The position numbers were made by a program, and so were the translations under genes. From Pseudanabaena biceps (GTDB taxonomy: Bacteria > Cyanobacteriota > Cyanobacteriia > Pseudanabaenales > Pseudanabaenaceae), in assembly GCA_013361095.1 (NCBI GenBank), contig JAATWA010000001.1:3255001-3319000 (forward strand): a stretch of 64,000 nucleotides of DNA, in the 5' to 3' direction. The stretch's first letter is position 1, and every line of letters begins with the position of its first letter. Below, piece by piece: positions 36,698 through 48,167 of this stretch. The notes beneath the pieces were generated by a model. It was not told the origin of the DNA, searched no databases, and saw nothing but the letters and a program-made list of their open reading frames with translations.

Positions 36698-37461
36698 ATA
36701 CATTAATCTTGATGGCTGGTAGTGATGTTGCTTTTGAGGAGGCAGGATACCTATATCCCAAAAATCTAGTAGAAATTGATGGTTTGCCCTTAGCACAAAG
36801 AGTAATTGAAAAGTTAAGTCATTTCTCTGAACCCGATCACAAATTCATTTGTGCAGTTCGCGAAGAGGAAAACAAAAGGTTCTATATTGCTGATGTTATT
36901 CGTTTACTAGTTCCAAATGCGATTATTATTGAGGTCAAAGGTTCAACCGCTGGTGCAGCTTGCACAGCACTTTTGGCTGCTGAATATATTAATAATGATG
37001 AGCCTCTACTAGTCACAAGTGGGGATCAAATAATTGCGGAAGATATTACCGCAATCATCAATGGTTTTAGAACTAAAGGATTAGACGGTGGTATGCCTGT
37101 ATTTGAATCAGTGCATCCCCGCTGGTCTTATGTTAAATGTTCCGAAGATGGGTTGGTAATTGAAGCATCGGAAAAACGTCCAATTAGCAATCTTGCCACG
37201 GCAGGGCTGTATTACTTTGCTAAGGGTTCTAGCTTTGTAAGCGCTGCTATGGAAATGATCAAAAAAGATGATCATGTTAATGGCAACTTTTATATTTGCC
37301 CCATATATAATCAAATGATTTTAAATCAAGCAAAAATCGGAGTTTGCAAGATCCCTAAGAGTAATTACTTCAAGCTAGCAGGTGTGCAAGAAGTTCAAGC
37401 CTATTCAGAGTATCTGCACTCTTATTCTCTATCCACTCAGAGGAATGCTAAATATGCGTAG
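36694..37461 (+). CDS. Nucleotidyltransferase-like protein with altered active-site loop
   Basis: A 255-residue GT-A-like sugar nucleotidyltransferase homologue. It is clearly paralogous to the protein at 37782-38540: STAGAACTALLAAEYINND against VTEGAACTVLLAKDFINND, and VNGNFYICPIYNQMI against VNGEFYVAPAYNEMI. The usual MAGxGxRF loop is MAGSDVAFEEAGY here, so the glycine-arginine loop that binds nucleotide is lost, while the following PKN/PKP lysine is kept. It may be a regulatory or substrate-binding subunit of the intact paralogue. Confidence 0.85.
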   Translation: MNTLILMAGSDVAFEEAGYLYPKNLVEIDGLPLAQRVIEKLSHFSEPDHKFICAVREEENKRFYIADVIRLLVPNAIIIEVKGSTAGAACTALLAAEYINNDEPLLVTSGDQIIAEDITAIINGFRTKGLDGGMPVFESVHPRWSYVKCSEDGLVIEASEKRPISNLATAGLYYFAKGSSFVSAAMEMIKKDDHVNGNFYICPIYNQMILNQAKIGVCKIPKSNYFKLAGVQEVQAYSEYLHSYSLSTQRNAKYA

Positions 37462-37780
37462 TGACAAACTAGAAAATATGTTCAAAGGTTGGTTTGTGGG
37501 TAATTTTACACCCACTCTTTACCAAACCAATGATGTTGAAGTAGCAGTAAAAACCTACTCGGCAGGTACTAAAGAAGAATGGCATTACCACAAAATTGCG
37601 ACTGAGCTAACGGTAATTATTTCAGGAGAAGTGGAAATGTGCGATCGCCGCTTTGGTACAGGAGACATTATCGTGATGGAGCCTGGTGAAGGTACAAATT
37701 TTGCGGCAATTACCGATGTCACAACCGTTGTGGTCAAAGTCCCTGGAGCTAACAACGATAAGTATCTTAAAGAGGATTAA
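37454..37780 (+). CDS. Cupin-domain protein
   Basis: A 108-residue single-domain cupin. The metal motif is seen as EEWHYHKIATELTVIISGEV, with GTGDIIVMEPGEG as the second motif. I chose ATG 37454, with AGAGGA at a suitable distance; ATG 37445 would abut the Shine-Dalgarno. Overlaps the end of the preceding gene by eight bases and sits between the two nucleotidyltransferases. Sugar epimerase, isomerase or sensor are all possible. Confidence 0.85.
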   Translation: MRSDKLENMFKGWFVGNFTPTLYQTNDVEVAVKTYSAGTKEEWHYHKIATELTVIISGEVEMCDRRFGTGDIIVMEPGEGTNFAAITDVTTVVVKVPGANNDKYLKED

Positions 37781-37781
37781 A

Positions 37782-38540
37782 ATGCTCAACATAGTTATAC
37801 CGATGGCAGGGCGAGGTAGTCGCTTTCAAAAGGCAGGATTTACCCTACCTAAACCACTAATTCCCGTACATGGTCAGCCAATGATCAGGTTGGTAATTCA
37901 AAATCTCCTTCCAGACTGCGATCATCGCTTTATCTTTCTTTGTCTTGAAGAACATGTAAAAACATATAAAGTTGATCAGAGTCTTCGTGCTTGGTCGCCT
38001 AATTGTGAAATTGTACTTGTGGATGCTGTAACAGAAGGAGCAGCATGTACGGTATTGCTTGCCAAAGATTTTATCAATAATGATGATGCTTTAATGATAG
38101 CTAATAGTGATCAGTGGGTAGATCTGGACATTAATGACTATTTGAAATTTATGGAAACATCAAGTGCAGATGGTTTAATAATGACTATGACTGCCGATGA
38201 TCCCAAGTGGTCGTTTGTACGATTTAATGAGCAAAGTGAAATCTGCGAAGTTGTTGAGAAAGAGGTTGTGTCTGACGAGGCAACCGTTGGAATTTACAAT
38301 TATCGTCGAGGCAAAGATTATGTAGAGGCAGCAGAAGCAATGATTGCTAGAGATTTTCGTGTGAATGGTGAGTTTTATGTTGCTCCTGCCTACAATGAAA
38401 TGATTGCTAAAAACATGAAGATTGAATACTATAACATCGGCAGCGAAGCCAATGGCATGTATGGTTTAGGCATTCCCAGCGATTTGGAAAAGTTTGAAAG
38501 CTTGACTATTTCCCAAACAGCAATTAGTCGAATATCCTAA
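37782..38540 (+). CDS. Sugar/polyol-phosphate nucleotidyltransferase
   Basis: A 252-residue NTP transferase with an intact signature MAGRGSRFQKAGFTLPKPLI. It has the metal-site segment MIANSDQWVDLD and the paralogous C-terminal VNGEFYVAPAYNEMI. It should couple an NTP to a phosphorylated sugar, polyol or similar group. ATG at 37782, one base after the cupin stop region. An upstream open extension lies inside the cupin gene and was rejected. Confidence 0.88.
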   Translation: MLNIVIPMAGRGSRFQKAGFTLPKPLIPVHGQPMIRLVIQNLLPDCDHRFIFLCLEEHVKTYKVDQSLRAWSPNCEIVLVDAVTEGAACTVLLAKDFINNDDALMIANSDQWVDLDINDYLKFMETSSADGLIMTMTADDPKWSFVRFNEQSEICEVVEKEVVSDEATVGIYNYRRGKDYVEAAEAMIARDFRVNGEFYVAPAYNEMIAKNMKIEYYNIGSEANGMYGLGIPSDLEKFESLTISQTAISRIS

Positions 38541-38597
38541 GCATAGGTGACATCATGTTGGATTTGTGTTTCTAACAATAAGACCCTAATTTAAATT

Positions 38598-39587
38598 ATG
38601 CAACAAGTATCTGAGAATCATCCTTTGCTTTCTATCGCTATTCCTGTCTATAATGGCGAGGTTTTCTTAGAAAAGTGTTTGAAGTCTGTATCAGCAGCAA
38701 TTGAGAAGCTAGAGAAAAAGGAACAACAATTAGTAGAAGTTATTCTCTGTGATAATTGCTCTAGCGATCGCAGTTTAGAAATTGCTCGCAGTCATAAATT
38801 TGAATGCGATTATCACATTATTCAAACCCCTGAATATTACGATAATCGAACCTTGAACTGGCGACAGGCTCTCTCTCAAGCCCAAGGAACATGGATGATG
38901 ATGCTTCATGCGGATGATCTGATGGCAGTAGATGGTCTTGGCAACTTGTTAGCCGCTTGTAAATTGCAAGTCAATAGCTCATCCGTAATGATCTCAGGTC
39001 GCATTAGAACGTTTAGCGATACATCAAGTCCTAGCAGACTTAAACCATTTTGGGCATCTCGAACCAAGATCAGTGGGGAAGAACTCCGCAAACGTGTCTT
39101 GCCCCTTATCTGTCCTTTCGTCCCTTTTACAGTAATGCGTCGTTCAGCGTATGTAAAAGTTGGGGGACTAAACATAGCTTACGAACTTGTTCAAGACTGG
39201 GATCTATGGATTCGCTTATTGTCCCTTGGAGATCTTTATTTCTATCCTAACGAATTTGGACTATGGCGCACTCATGGGTTCTCTGAAAAATACGCCAAAA
39301 TTTTTGCTATTGAACACACACTTTTATCACTTGATATTAGAAACCTTGTGCCAAATTTATCGTCTAATCAGGCTCAAATTTGTATGGAAATTCAGTTGGC
39401 AAAAGCAAGGAACTGGCTCCCAGATATCTCAACAGATGGATTCAGTCAGATAATCCAGAATCCGTCTGATATTTTAATTAAATCTTTCCCTTCCTATGAA
39501 GAAGCGCAAAAAAGATTAAAATGGGCAAATAGACAAGTTTCATTATGGCTCTACTGGTTAAGGTTTTTGGGTGTGTTTCGACTATAA
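38598..39587 (+). CDS. Glycosyltransferase family 2
   Basis: A 329-residue GT-A enzyme, last of the rightward operon. Motifs: LLSIAIPVYNGEVFLEKCLK, EVILCDNCSSDRSLE and the metal site MLHADDLM (DD), then YELVQDWDLWIRLLSLG and the basic C-terminus. 57 bp separate it from the nucleotidyltransferase. It may transfer the group activated by the upstream enzymes; this is inference. Confidence 0.9.
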   Translation: MQQVSENHPLLSIAIPVYNGEVFLEKCLKSVSAAIEKLEKKEQQLVEVILCDNCSSDRSLEIARSHKFECDYHIIQTPEYYDNRTLNWRQALSQAQGTWMMMLHADDLMAVDGLGNLLAACKLQVNSSSVMISGRIRTFSDTSSPSRLKPFWASRTKISGEELRKRVLPLICPFVPFTVMRRSAYVKVGGLNIAYELVQDWDLWIRLLSLGDLYFYPNEFGLWRTHGFSEKYAKIFAIEHTLLSLDIRNLVPNLSSNQAQICMEIQLAKARNWLPDISTDGFSQIIQNPSDILIKSFPSYEEAQKRLKWANRQVSLWLYWLRFLGVFRL

Positions 39588-39614
39588 CAGCGCTAGCTCA
39601 TAACAGATAGACTG

Positions 39615-41069
39615 CTAGGGTTTTTCTGCGTCAACAAGAATGTTGTATTTCATGTCTAAATCAGCACTATTTTGCAACAGACTTGACTTGTAATAATAAC
39701 TGCGACCAGATAGCCCTAGAGACAAAAATGACCAAAGTAACATCCCAGAAGCACCCTTCATTGACGCACCTGCAAACAGATAAAAGATTGATTGCAGTAT
39801 TATCGCATGAACTATAGAAGCAAAAATATCTTTAGTTTTTTTGGGACTCTTAAAGATCAAGATCAATAATGAAATTAAAGATCCTGCATAGGGCACAGAA
39901 CCAATCCATCCCAAATCAAATAACAGAACCAAAATCGCACTGTCATATCCACCGCCAACTCCAATTCCTCTCCCAATATAGGATTGAAGAGCATCATCAA
40001 TTAGAAGCCCGTAAAGAACTTTTCTTTCCTTGAAACTACCATCATTGTTAATGTCAGATAGGGTTTCTAATCTATTCGTAATAGTTGAACCAAAAGGTTC
40101 CATTGTCGCGAGAGGAATTACTAATGCGGCTAGTACTAAAATAGTTAAAACTAGTCTAAATTGTTGTTTTGGTTTGATATTCGCACTTATAAATATCATT
40201 CCGAAAAACCAGCCTATCCATCCAGTTCTCACTATAGATAGCAAGAATGATAAGGCTCCAAATCCAGCAGATGGAAGAACTAAAAAGCTTTGGCAACTAA
40301 ATAGAATCAATAAACCCGCAGCCATAAAGACAGCAAATGTACCTGGAGCATTCATCGTACTCCACACTCTTATTCCTAAAGGCTCTGGCTTACCCATACT
40401 ACTTAGTACGCCAGGTGCGTTATTTAACCAGAAGCAATCCCATTCAGGAGCTACCAAATATTGATAGACTCCATAAGCTCCCATGATTAAGACTCCCCAT
40501 AAGAAAACCCTCTGGAGATTGCGACAATATTCAGGATATCGGTGCCAGTTAATATATAAGTGATAGGCAAATAATAGTGGCGATACCCATTCTAAAAATA
40601 CTACGGTAACCGATATAAAATTATTGCTGTTAGTTAAACCAACTAAATAACCATATACGACACCCGAAATTGCTAAGACAAATGGGGTTGATCCCTGTTC
40701 TCTTGTTTTAGGAATATTAAAGTAAAGTGTATGACAGCATACAATGACCGCAGCATACGGCGCTAAAAGCATAGAACTTGGATCGGTAAACGATGCAGCG
40801 CGAAAATCAGCAATGCGTCGAATAAGCGGAGTCAAAAAGAACAGCCACCATACTAAGCCCGTATACAAGACAGGATGCCGAAAGTAAAGTCTCCATCCAA
40901 CAATAAACGCTCCAACTGGGTAAAAAATATTAAGGAGTTTAGAGCCAACTGAACCTACTCCTAACAAAAAAATAGTTATAAAAACAAATAGAAATATTAT
41001 TCCCCATGCATCAGCTGGCTGAAAAAGTTTAAAGCCATTATCTTGCTGAATATTTGAATTTGGCTGCAT
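39615..41069 (-). CDS. O-antigen ligase/polymerase-like membrane protein
   Basis: A 484-residue polytopic inner-membrane protein with about ten to twelve hydrophobic segments and a large periplasmic loop (about residues 195-240, PEWDCFWLNNAPGVLSSMG). The C-terminal region has the Wzy-type pattern RTGWIGWFFGMIF and the loop GRGIGVGGGYDSAILVLLFD before the last helices. Roles in polymerising or ligating surface polysaccharide fit the neighbours. It converges on the rightward operon with only 27 bp between stops. Confidence 0.82.
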   Translation of the reverse strand: MQPNSNIQQDNGFKLFQPADAWGIIFLFVFITIFLLGVGSVGSKLLNIFYPVGAFIVGWRLYFRHPVLYTGLVWWLFFLTPLIRRIADFRAASFTDPSSMLLAPYAAVIVCCHTLYFNIPKTREQGSTPFVLAISGVVYGYLVGLTNSNNFISVTVVFLEWVSPLLFAYHLYINWHRYPEYCRNLQRVFLWGVLIMGAYGVYQYLVAPEWDCFWLNNAPGVLSSMGKPEPLGIRVWSTMNAPGTFAVFMAAGLLILFSCQSFLVLPSAGFGALSFLLSIVRTGWIGWFFGMIFISANIKPKQQFRLVLTILVLAALVIPLATMEPFGSTITNRLETLSDINNDGSFKERKVLYGLLIDDALQSYIGRGIGVGGGYDSAILVLLFDLGWIGSVPYAGSLISLLILIFKSPKKTKDIFASIVHAIILQSIFYLFAGASMKGASGMLLWSFLSLGLSGRSYYYKSSLLQNSADLDMKYNILVDAEKP

Positions 41070-41143
41070 TGCTTTTGTTAGTTACAAATAATTTAATGCT
41101 TCGGTACTCTTAGTTTATAATAAATGATCTAATCTCGTTCTAA

Positions 41144-41275
41144 CGTGGAGCTGAAAAGTTCGATCAGCCTCTCACTCAGTTCTTTGGCGCGAAACCCACT
41201 GACTTTCCTTGGATGGAGTTACATAATCTCTTTAATGTTGGCGTTTTCCACGACCTCTTTCCTGCCTCTTCCTAG
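41144..41275 (+). pseudogene. Possible gene remnant beside the IS1 insertion
   Basis: A 43-codon open stretch that reads like real protein: it contains EKFDQPLTQFFGAKPTD and FPWMELHNLFNVGVFHDLF and stops at TAG. A stop lies just upstream and no start is visible, so if it is a gene remnant its 5' part is gone. I do not recognise the family. The IS1 target duplication begins nine bases further on. Confidence 0.3.
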
Positions 41276-41315
41276 CAAGCAACGATTTTCAGGCATTGCA
41301 CAAATGAAAGATGAA

Positions 41316-41601
41316 TCAAGAAAAGCTAGGAATTGATTTGTACTTAAGATAGTGAATTAACAAACGAATTGAATGTCTCAACATTTCTTCCGATTTTGAA
41401 TAACATAAAGTTTTGCGATGCAATCGGGCAAGATAATGTCTCAGTCTTGTATTTTCACCCTCAACTCTAGTCATGTAGGTTTTGCTAATAATTTGATCTT
41501 CCGAGTTAACAAACATTTTATAGACACAGTAGCCATCGGTAACCCAGAAATAGCATTGCCAAACTTTAATCAATGTCCATAGAGTTTTAAAGGTTTGACT
41601 A
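41316..41601 (-). pseudogene. IS1 transposase, C-terminal part
   Basis: The C-terminal segment of the split IS1 transposase. After the joint it reads TFKTLWTLIKVWQ, then YFWVTDGYCVYK (catalytic Asp), ISKTYMTRVEGENTRLRHYL (with the Glu region) and ARLHRKTLCYSKSEEM, all diagnostic of InsB. It joins the part at 42788-43199 in frame once the inner IS and one copy of its 8-bp duplication are removed. Confidence 0.88.
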
Positions 41602-42787
41602 GGGAGCATCCCAATTAGGCACTAAGTATAAATACTTAAGAGAAAACACAGGTAAAATAGTAACAAATTAACCCGTCTAAGCAAATGACACCAGAAGAGC
41701 AAGCAAGACTCGAAGCCTGCACCAGAGAGATCGCGGAAATCCTGTATCGGAATGCAGAAACAAAAGATGCCGAGCAATTGAAAACGCTAGAAGGCATAGA
41801 AATAGCCGTGAGGGAGCAAATGCTGGAAAACGTCAGTCCAAACGTGGGAATTTTTTTATCGAAAAAAGCAGTGGGACAAAAGCAGGGAAAGAAAGAAAAG
41901 TAAAAAGCTGTATCGGCGAACTAAAGCTGAAGAGCAAGCAAGCGAAGAAGTTGCAAGTAAAAGCAAGAGCGAGATTAAGCCCACAACTAGAAAAATGCTG
42001 CCTATTGGTAAGTGCTAGTGAGTCCTACGCCAGAACCACGATTAATGTTGAAGAATTGACAGGAATCAAGATCGGTCACAGCAGTCAACAACGATTAGTC
42101 CAAAAGCAGGAATTTCCAGAAATGACAACCACAGAAACAGTAGAAGAGATGAGTATTGATGGCGGGAAAGTGAGATTGCGAACCGAGCAAGGAAAAAAGT
42201 GTGAGTGGAAAGACTACAAAGCTGTAAATGCTCAAGGGACAATCGCCGCCTATTTTCTCAATAATCAAGGTTTAGTTGATTGGGTACAAAAACAACCATT
42301 AGCCGAAATATTCTCTTGTCTTGGCGATGGACATGACGGTATCTGGAATTTATTTACAGCCATAGCGCCTTCAGAGCAAAGGTTTGAAATACTCGATTGG
42401 TATCATTTGAAAGAACACCTTTATAATGTTGGTGGTTCTTTGCGCCGTCTAACTAAGGCTGAAGATTTCCTCTGGCAAGGCGATGTTGAGGCGACTATGA
42501 TTCTGTTCGCAGACTGTAAATTCAAACGGGCTATCAATTTTCTCGATTATTTACGCAATCATCGTCATCGCATCCCTGAGTATGGTTATCTACAGCAACA
42601 GGGGCTTACTATTGGCTCAGGCTCTGTTGAATCAACGGTTAAGCAGATTGGTCGTCGGATTAAGATTTCTGGCGCTCAGTGGAATAAGTCCAATGTTGCT
42701 CAAGTTTTGAAACATCGTTGCGCTTATCTTAATGGCTATTTCTATTCTTCTAAGTATAATTACTCAGTGCCTAATTGAGATGCTCCC
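41602..42787 (+). mobile_element. ISKra4-family insertion sequence inside IS1
   Basis: Inverted ends GGGAGCATCCCAATTAGGCA (41602 on) and the mirror of GGGAGCATCTCAATTAGGCA (ending 42787), flanked by the 8-bp direct repeat TTTGACTA (41594-41601 and 42788-42795). 1186 bp long with one transposase in two frames. A recent insertion, as the duplication is exact and the disrupted IS1 frame is otherwise intact. Confidence 0.9.
41685..42778 (+). CDS. ISKra4-family transposase, probably made by -1 frameshifting
   Basis: Two overlapping frames. The first (from ATG 41685, [20 protein letters not shown]) runs to a stop at 41903. The second, read one base back from the T7 run at 41851-41857, is open with no stop and reads [12 protein letters not shown] through to the end at 42778. 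A -1 slip there joins them into about 364 residues, normal for the family. Transposase features: [32 protein letters not shown] and [16 protein letters not shown], then [20 protein letters not shown]. Either programmed frameshifting or a single decay mutation would give this layout. Confidence 0.8.
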
Positions 42788-43199
42788 TTTGACTACTCCT
42801 ATCGCCTAATACCCAAGCCAATATACCTTGGCTAAAATGATTCACCGCAGTCCATAGCCAAATCAAGTTTTTTTTTGACCCAACAAAAGTCTGGAGTTCA
42901 TCTAGTTCACCAACATCAGGAATAGTCTCAATCGGTGGATGCTCGGGTAATGGTTTGGCTACTTCTCTCACCCAGTTGATGACTGAATTATGGCTAACAT
43001 CGGTGCATCTCTCGATCTGTCTAAATCCCATGCCGTTACAGTACATTTTTAGACATATTTTCTTGATATCTTGAGAATACCCAAGTACTGAGTAGCTATC
43101 GATGAACTGACGACCACAATCAGCGCAAATATGATTTTGCTTGTCTCCTCGTTTCCCATTCTTACGAATATGTGATGATCCGCACTTTGGACATTTCAT
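42788..43199 (-). pseudogene. IS1 transposase, N-terminal part
   Basis: The zinc-finger and HTH half of the IS1 transposase: [32 protein letters not shown] (CxxC pairs), then [20 protein letters not shown], then [20 protein letters not shown]. Reading continues to [10 protein letters not shown] where the ISKra4 element enters. InsA and InsB regions are in one frame here, without the frameshift of classical IS1. Confidence 0.88.
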
Positions 43200-43280
43200 T
43201 ATGTTTCATTGCTTAAACTCGTTGTCTTTTATTTACTCATTCATCCTTCATTTGTGCAACGCCGATTTTCAAACCATGTG

Positions 43281-43321
43281 AATAAAGCAAAAGAATCTCT
43301 TAGAGACACTTTTACTTTATT
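43281..43321 (-). terminator. Probable terminator downstream of gyrB
   Basis: 13-bp arms AATAAAGCAAAAG and CTTTTACTTTATT (one mismatch) lie 15 bp past the gyrB stop. AT-rich, so a weaker candidate than the others. Confidence 0.45.
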
Positions 43322-43336
43322 GCATAGATGGAAAAT

Positions 43337-45684
<2,348 letters not shown>

Positions 45685-46749
45685 TTGATAGCAACTCCCG
45701 TTAAACCAACGACAAGACGACCTGTATTTCCTTTCACCGCCGTGATCGGACAGGAAGAGATGAAGCTCGCCCTGTTGCTCAATGTTATCGATCCTAAAAT
45801 CGGTGGCGTAATGGTCATGGGCGATCGCGGTACAGGCAAATCTACCACCGTTCGCGCCCTAGCTGACCTTCTTCCTGAAATCGAAGTTGTCGCTGACGAT
45901 CCCTTTAGCAGCCACCCTACGGACGGTGATTTGCAGAGCGAAGAAGTACGTCAACGCCTCGCCAATGGCGAAACCTTACCCGTTAGCACCAAGCAAGTAA
46001 TCATGGTGGACTTGCCGCTTGGTGCAACTGAAGACCGTGTTTGCGGCACTATCGATATCGAAAAAGCTTTGTCCGAAGGGGTAAAAGCCTTTGAATTAGG
46101 ACTATTAGCAAAAGCTAATCGCGGTATTCTTTACATTGATGAAGTCAACTTGCTTGATGATCACCTCGTTGATGTGCTGCTCGACTCGGCTGCCTCTGGC
46201 TGGAATACCGTTGAACGTGAAGGTATTTCCATTCGTCACCCTGCGAGATTTGTCCTAGTCGGCTCTGGCAACCCCGAAGAAGGTGAGTTGCGTCCGCAGT
46301 TACTCGATCGCTTTGGTATGTATGCCGAAATTAAAACAGCTAGGGATCCTGAAGACCGTTTAAGGATTGTCGAAAATCGCACCACTTTTGACAGTAATCC
46401 CCACGCATTTCTATCTGAAAAATCTGAAGAGCAGTCTAAAAAACAAGCCCAAATTGTGAGAGCGCAGCAGATTCTCAATGATGTAAATATTGATCGTGAT
46501 TTGCGCCTCAAAATCTCCACAGTTTGCGCCGACTTAAATATTGACGGCTTGCGTGGTGATATTGTGACTACCCGCGCTGCTAAGGCTTATGCAGCGTCGG
46601 AAGGGCGTAAGGAAGTAGAAGTTGACGATATTAAAGCTGTAATCAGTCTTTGTATTCGTCACCGCCTTCGTAAAGATCCTCTCGAATCTATTGATACAGG
46701 TTTTAAGGTTATTAAAGCCTTTAATCAAGTATTTGGGATTGAAGAATAG
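45685..46749 (+). CDS. chlI: Magnesium chelatase ATPase subunit I
   Basis: AAA+ motor of Mg-chelatase, which with ChlD and ChlH inserts Mg2+ into protoporphyrin IX, committing it to chlorophyll. 354 residues, normal length. Walker [20 protein letters not shown], Walker [15 protein letters not shown], sensor [20 protein letters not shown]. The N-terminus [20 protein letters not shown] is diagnostic. The only fitting start is TTG at 45685 ([11 protein letters not shown]); no ATG precedes the conserved region. A terminator hairpin lies between it and the convergent protease gene. Confidence 0.96.
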   Translation: MIATPVKPTTRRPVFPFTAVIGQEEMKLALLLNVIDPKIGGVMVMGDRGTGKSTTVRALADLLPEIEVVADDPFSSHPTDGDLQSEEVRQRLANGETLPVSTKQVIMVDLPLGATEDRVCGTIDIEKALSEGVKAFELGLLAKANRGILYIDEVNLLDDHLVDVLLDSAASGWNTVEREGISIRHPARFVLVGSGNPEEGELRPQLLDRFGMYAEIKTARDPEDRLRIVENRTTFDSNPHAFLSEKSEEQSKKQAQIVRAQQILNDVNIDRDLRLKISTVCADLNIDGLRGDIVTTRAAKAYAASEGRKEVEVDDIKAVISLCIRHRLRKDPLESIDTGFKVIKAFNQVFGIEE

Positions 46750-46836
46750 AGCTACGACGCAAAGCGTCGCGACTCTCCCTAACATATCAAAATAGGCTTC
46801 GGCTTCGCTTAGCCATCGATATATTTTGACTGATTG

Positions 46837-46881
46837 CCAAAAAGAGAAAGGCGACACGCAGTGTCGCCTTTCTCTTTTTGG
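46837..46881. terminator. Bidirectional terminator between chlI and the M48 protease
   Basis: 21-bp perfect arms CCAAAAAGAGAAAGGCGACAC around the loop GCA, with A5 and T5 runs near the base. Placed between two converging stops. Confidence 0.75.
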
Positions 46882-46886
46882 TTTGA

Positions 46887-47798
46887 TTAACGGAAGCGGG
46901 ATCTCCAAATTCTTTGGTATTCCCCGTCATTCAATCCACCTGAGGAGTTAAGTCCATTGGATTGAATCATCTGATTGAGCGCATTGATCCGATCGCCAGT
47001 AGCAGGGTGAGTACTTAAAAAAGAAGGACCACCGCCGCCACTAGCACTAACAAGTTTTTTCATAAATGCTGGCATAGCACTAGCCGCAAATCCAGATTTG
47101 GTAATGTTGATCAAACCTCGACGATCAGCATCAAATTCGGCTTCACGGCTATTTGGCAAACGCAGGGCAAGATCGACACCAATCCCCACCAGCCGATCAT
47201 CACCAACTCCAGCAATGCTGGCAATACCCTGAGCGATCGCAGTTTGTTTCATTTGCTCTAGGGCATGGCGACCCGAAATATGCCCCATTTCATGACCAAT
47301 GACGCTAGCAAGTTGCGCCACATTATCAGCCGCAGAGATCGTGCCAGTATTGATATATACAAATCCTCCCATTGTCGCAAAAGCATTGAGATTGTTGTCT
47401 TCAACTACCTGAAAAGTATAGGGGATATTCGGGCGATCGCTATTGGGAACCAGCATTTGTCCTAAACGCTTGACCAACGCATTGGCAGCACGATCTTGAC
47501 TAATTCTAACTTCTTGCCGAATTTGAGAATCAATTTCTCTGCCTAGTGAAACTTCTTCATTGTCGCCAATACTTGAAAGCTGGAAAATTTGAACAGCAGA
47601 GGGCAAAATCCGAAATAGGTCAGATAGGTCTAGAGCCTGAGCCATTAAGGGATTGAGCGATATCGCTAAGGAGACAGACACCATAAAAGCAATTAAAGCT
47701 TTCCAGTAATGACGCGCTTTGGAGACTATCGGTTTAAGACTAACTAAACCTATAGAACTTGAAATTAAATTTGACAGTTTTGCGATCGCGTTATTCAT
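46887..47798 (-). CDS. M48-family zinc metalloprotease (BepA/LoiP-like)
   Basis: A 303-residue predicted secreted or membrane-anchored protease. ATG 47798 has AAGGTGA upstream; the longer frame lacks a ribosome-binding site. A basic N-terminus and a hydrophobic segment (LIAFMVSVSLAISLNPLMAQA) form a signal peptide ending AQA-LD. The catalytic HExxH is VIGHEMGHISGRHAL and the third zinc ligand region is SREAEFDADRRGLINI. LSTHPATGDRINALN is the usual end of the domain. Likely acts in envelope protein quality control in the periplasm. Confidence 0.92.
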   Translation of the reverse strand: MNNAIAKLSNLISSSIGLVSLKPIVSKARHYWKALIAFMVSVSLAISLNPLMAQALDLSDLFRILPSAVQIFQLSSIGDNEEVSLGREIDSQIRQEVRISQDRAANALVKRLGQMLVPNSDRPNIPYTFQVVEDNNLNAFATMGGFVYINTGTISAADNVAQLASVIGHEMGHISGRHALEQMKQTAIAQGIASIAGVGDDRLVGIGVDLALRLPNSREAEFDADRRGLINITKSGFAASAMPAFMKKLVSASGGGGPSFLSTHPATGDRINALNQMIQSNGLNSSGGLNDGEYQRIWRSRFR

Positions 47799-47942
47799 GA
47801 TTAAAATCACCTTAAAAGCTCGGTTGATCTGGCTGTGCTGATTAAATGTCAGGATATCCCCGTTACAGCCTATTTCAGACTTGTACTTCACACAGCCTTA
47901 ATAGATAAGTATCTGGTCATAGCCCTATTCATGAAATTGCCA

Positions 47943-48143
47943 CTACTTATTAAAGGAGTGGACGACTAAAACTTGATGAAAGTTCCTTGCGATCGCCATA
48001 GGTTTTGAGGCTGACTTAAGCATCAGTAAAACTGTATAGATAAATAGTTCGCCACTCGCGTGAGAGCGTTTGAAAATATAGCCTTCGGCAATGAGTTGAT
48101 TTATTTTTTCTAGGTTGATTGGTTCTGGACTAGGAGTGCTCAT
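47943..48143 (-). CDS. Small hypothetical protein downstream of the DedA gene
   Basis: A 66-residue frame starting 24 bp after the DedA stop in the same direction, with GAGAG just before the ATG. The product MSTPSPEPINLEKINQLIAE then FKRSHASGELFIYTVLLM has a plausible amphipathic start and one hydrophobic stretch. I recognise no family, and it could be a chance frame. Confidence 0.4.
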   Translation of the reverse strand: MSTPSPEPINLEKINQLIAEGYIFKRSHASGELFIYTVLLMLKSASKPMAIARNFHQVLVVHSFNK

Positions 48144-48167
48144 TCTCTCGGTATGATTTTTAATGGA

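Larger units (their letters stand above)
41292..43263 (-). mobile_element. IS1-family element interrupted by an ISKra4-type element
   Basis: Terminal inverted repeats of 25 bp (GGCATTGCACAAATGAAAGA... at 41292-41316 and its mirror at 43239-43263; two mismatches) are flanked by the 8-bp direct repeat GATTTTCA (41284-41291 and 43264-43271). Removing the inner element and one copy of its target duplication leaves about 778 bp, the expected IS1 size. Confidence 0.92.
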
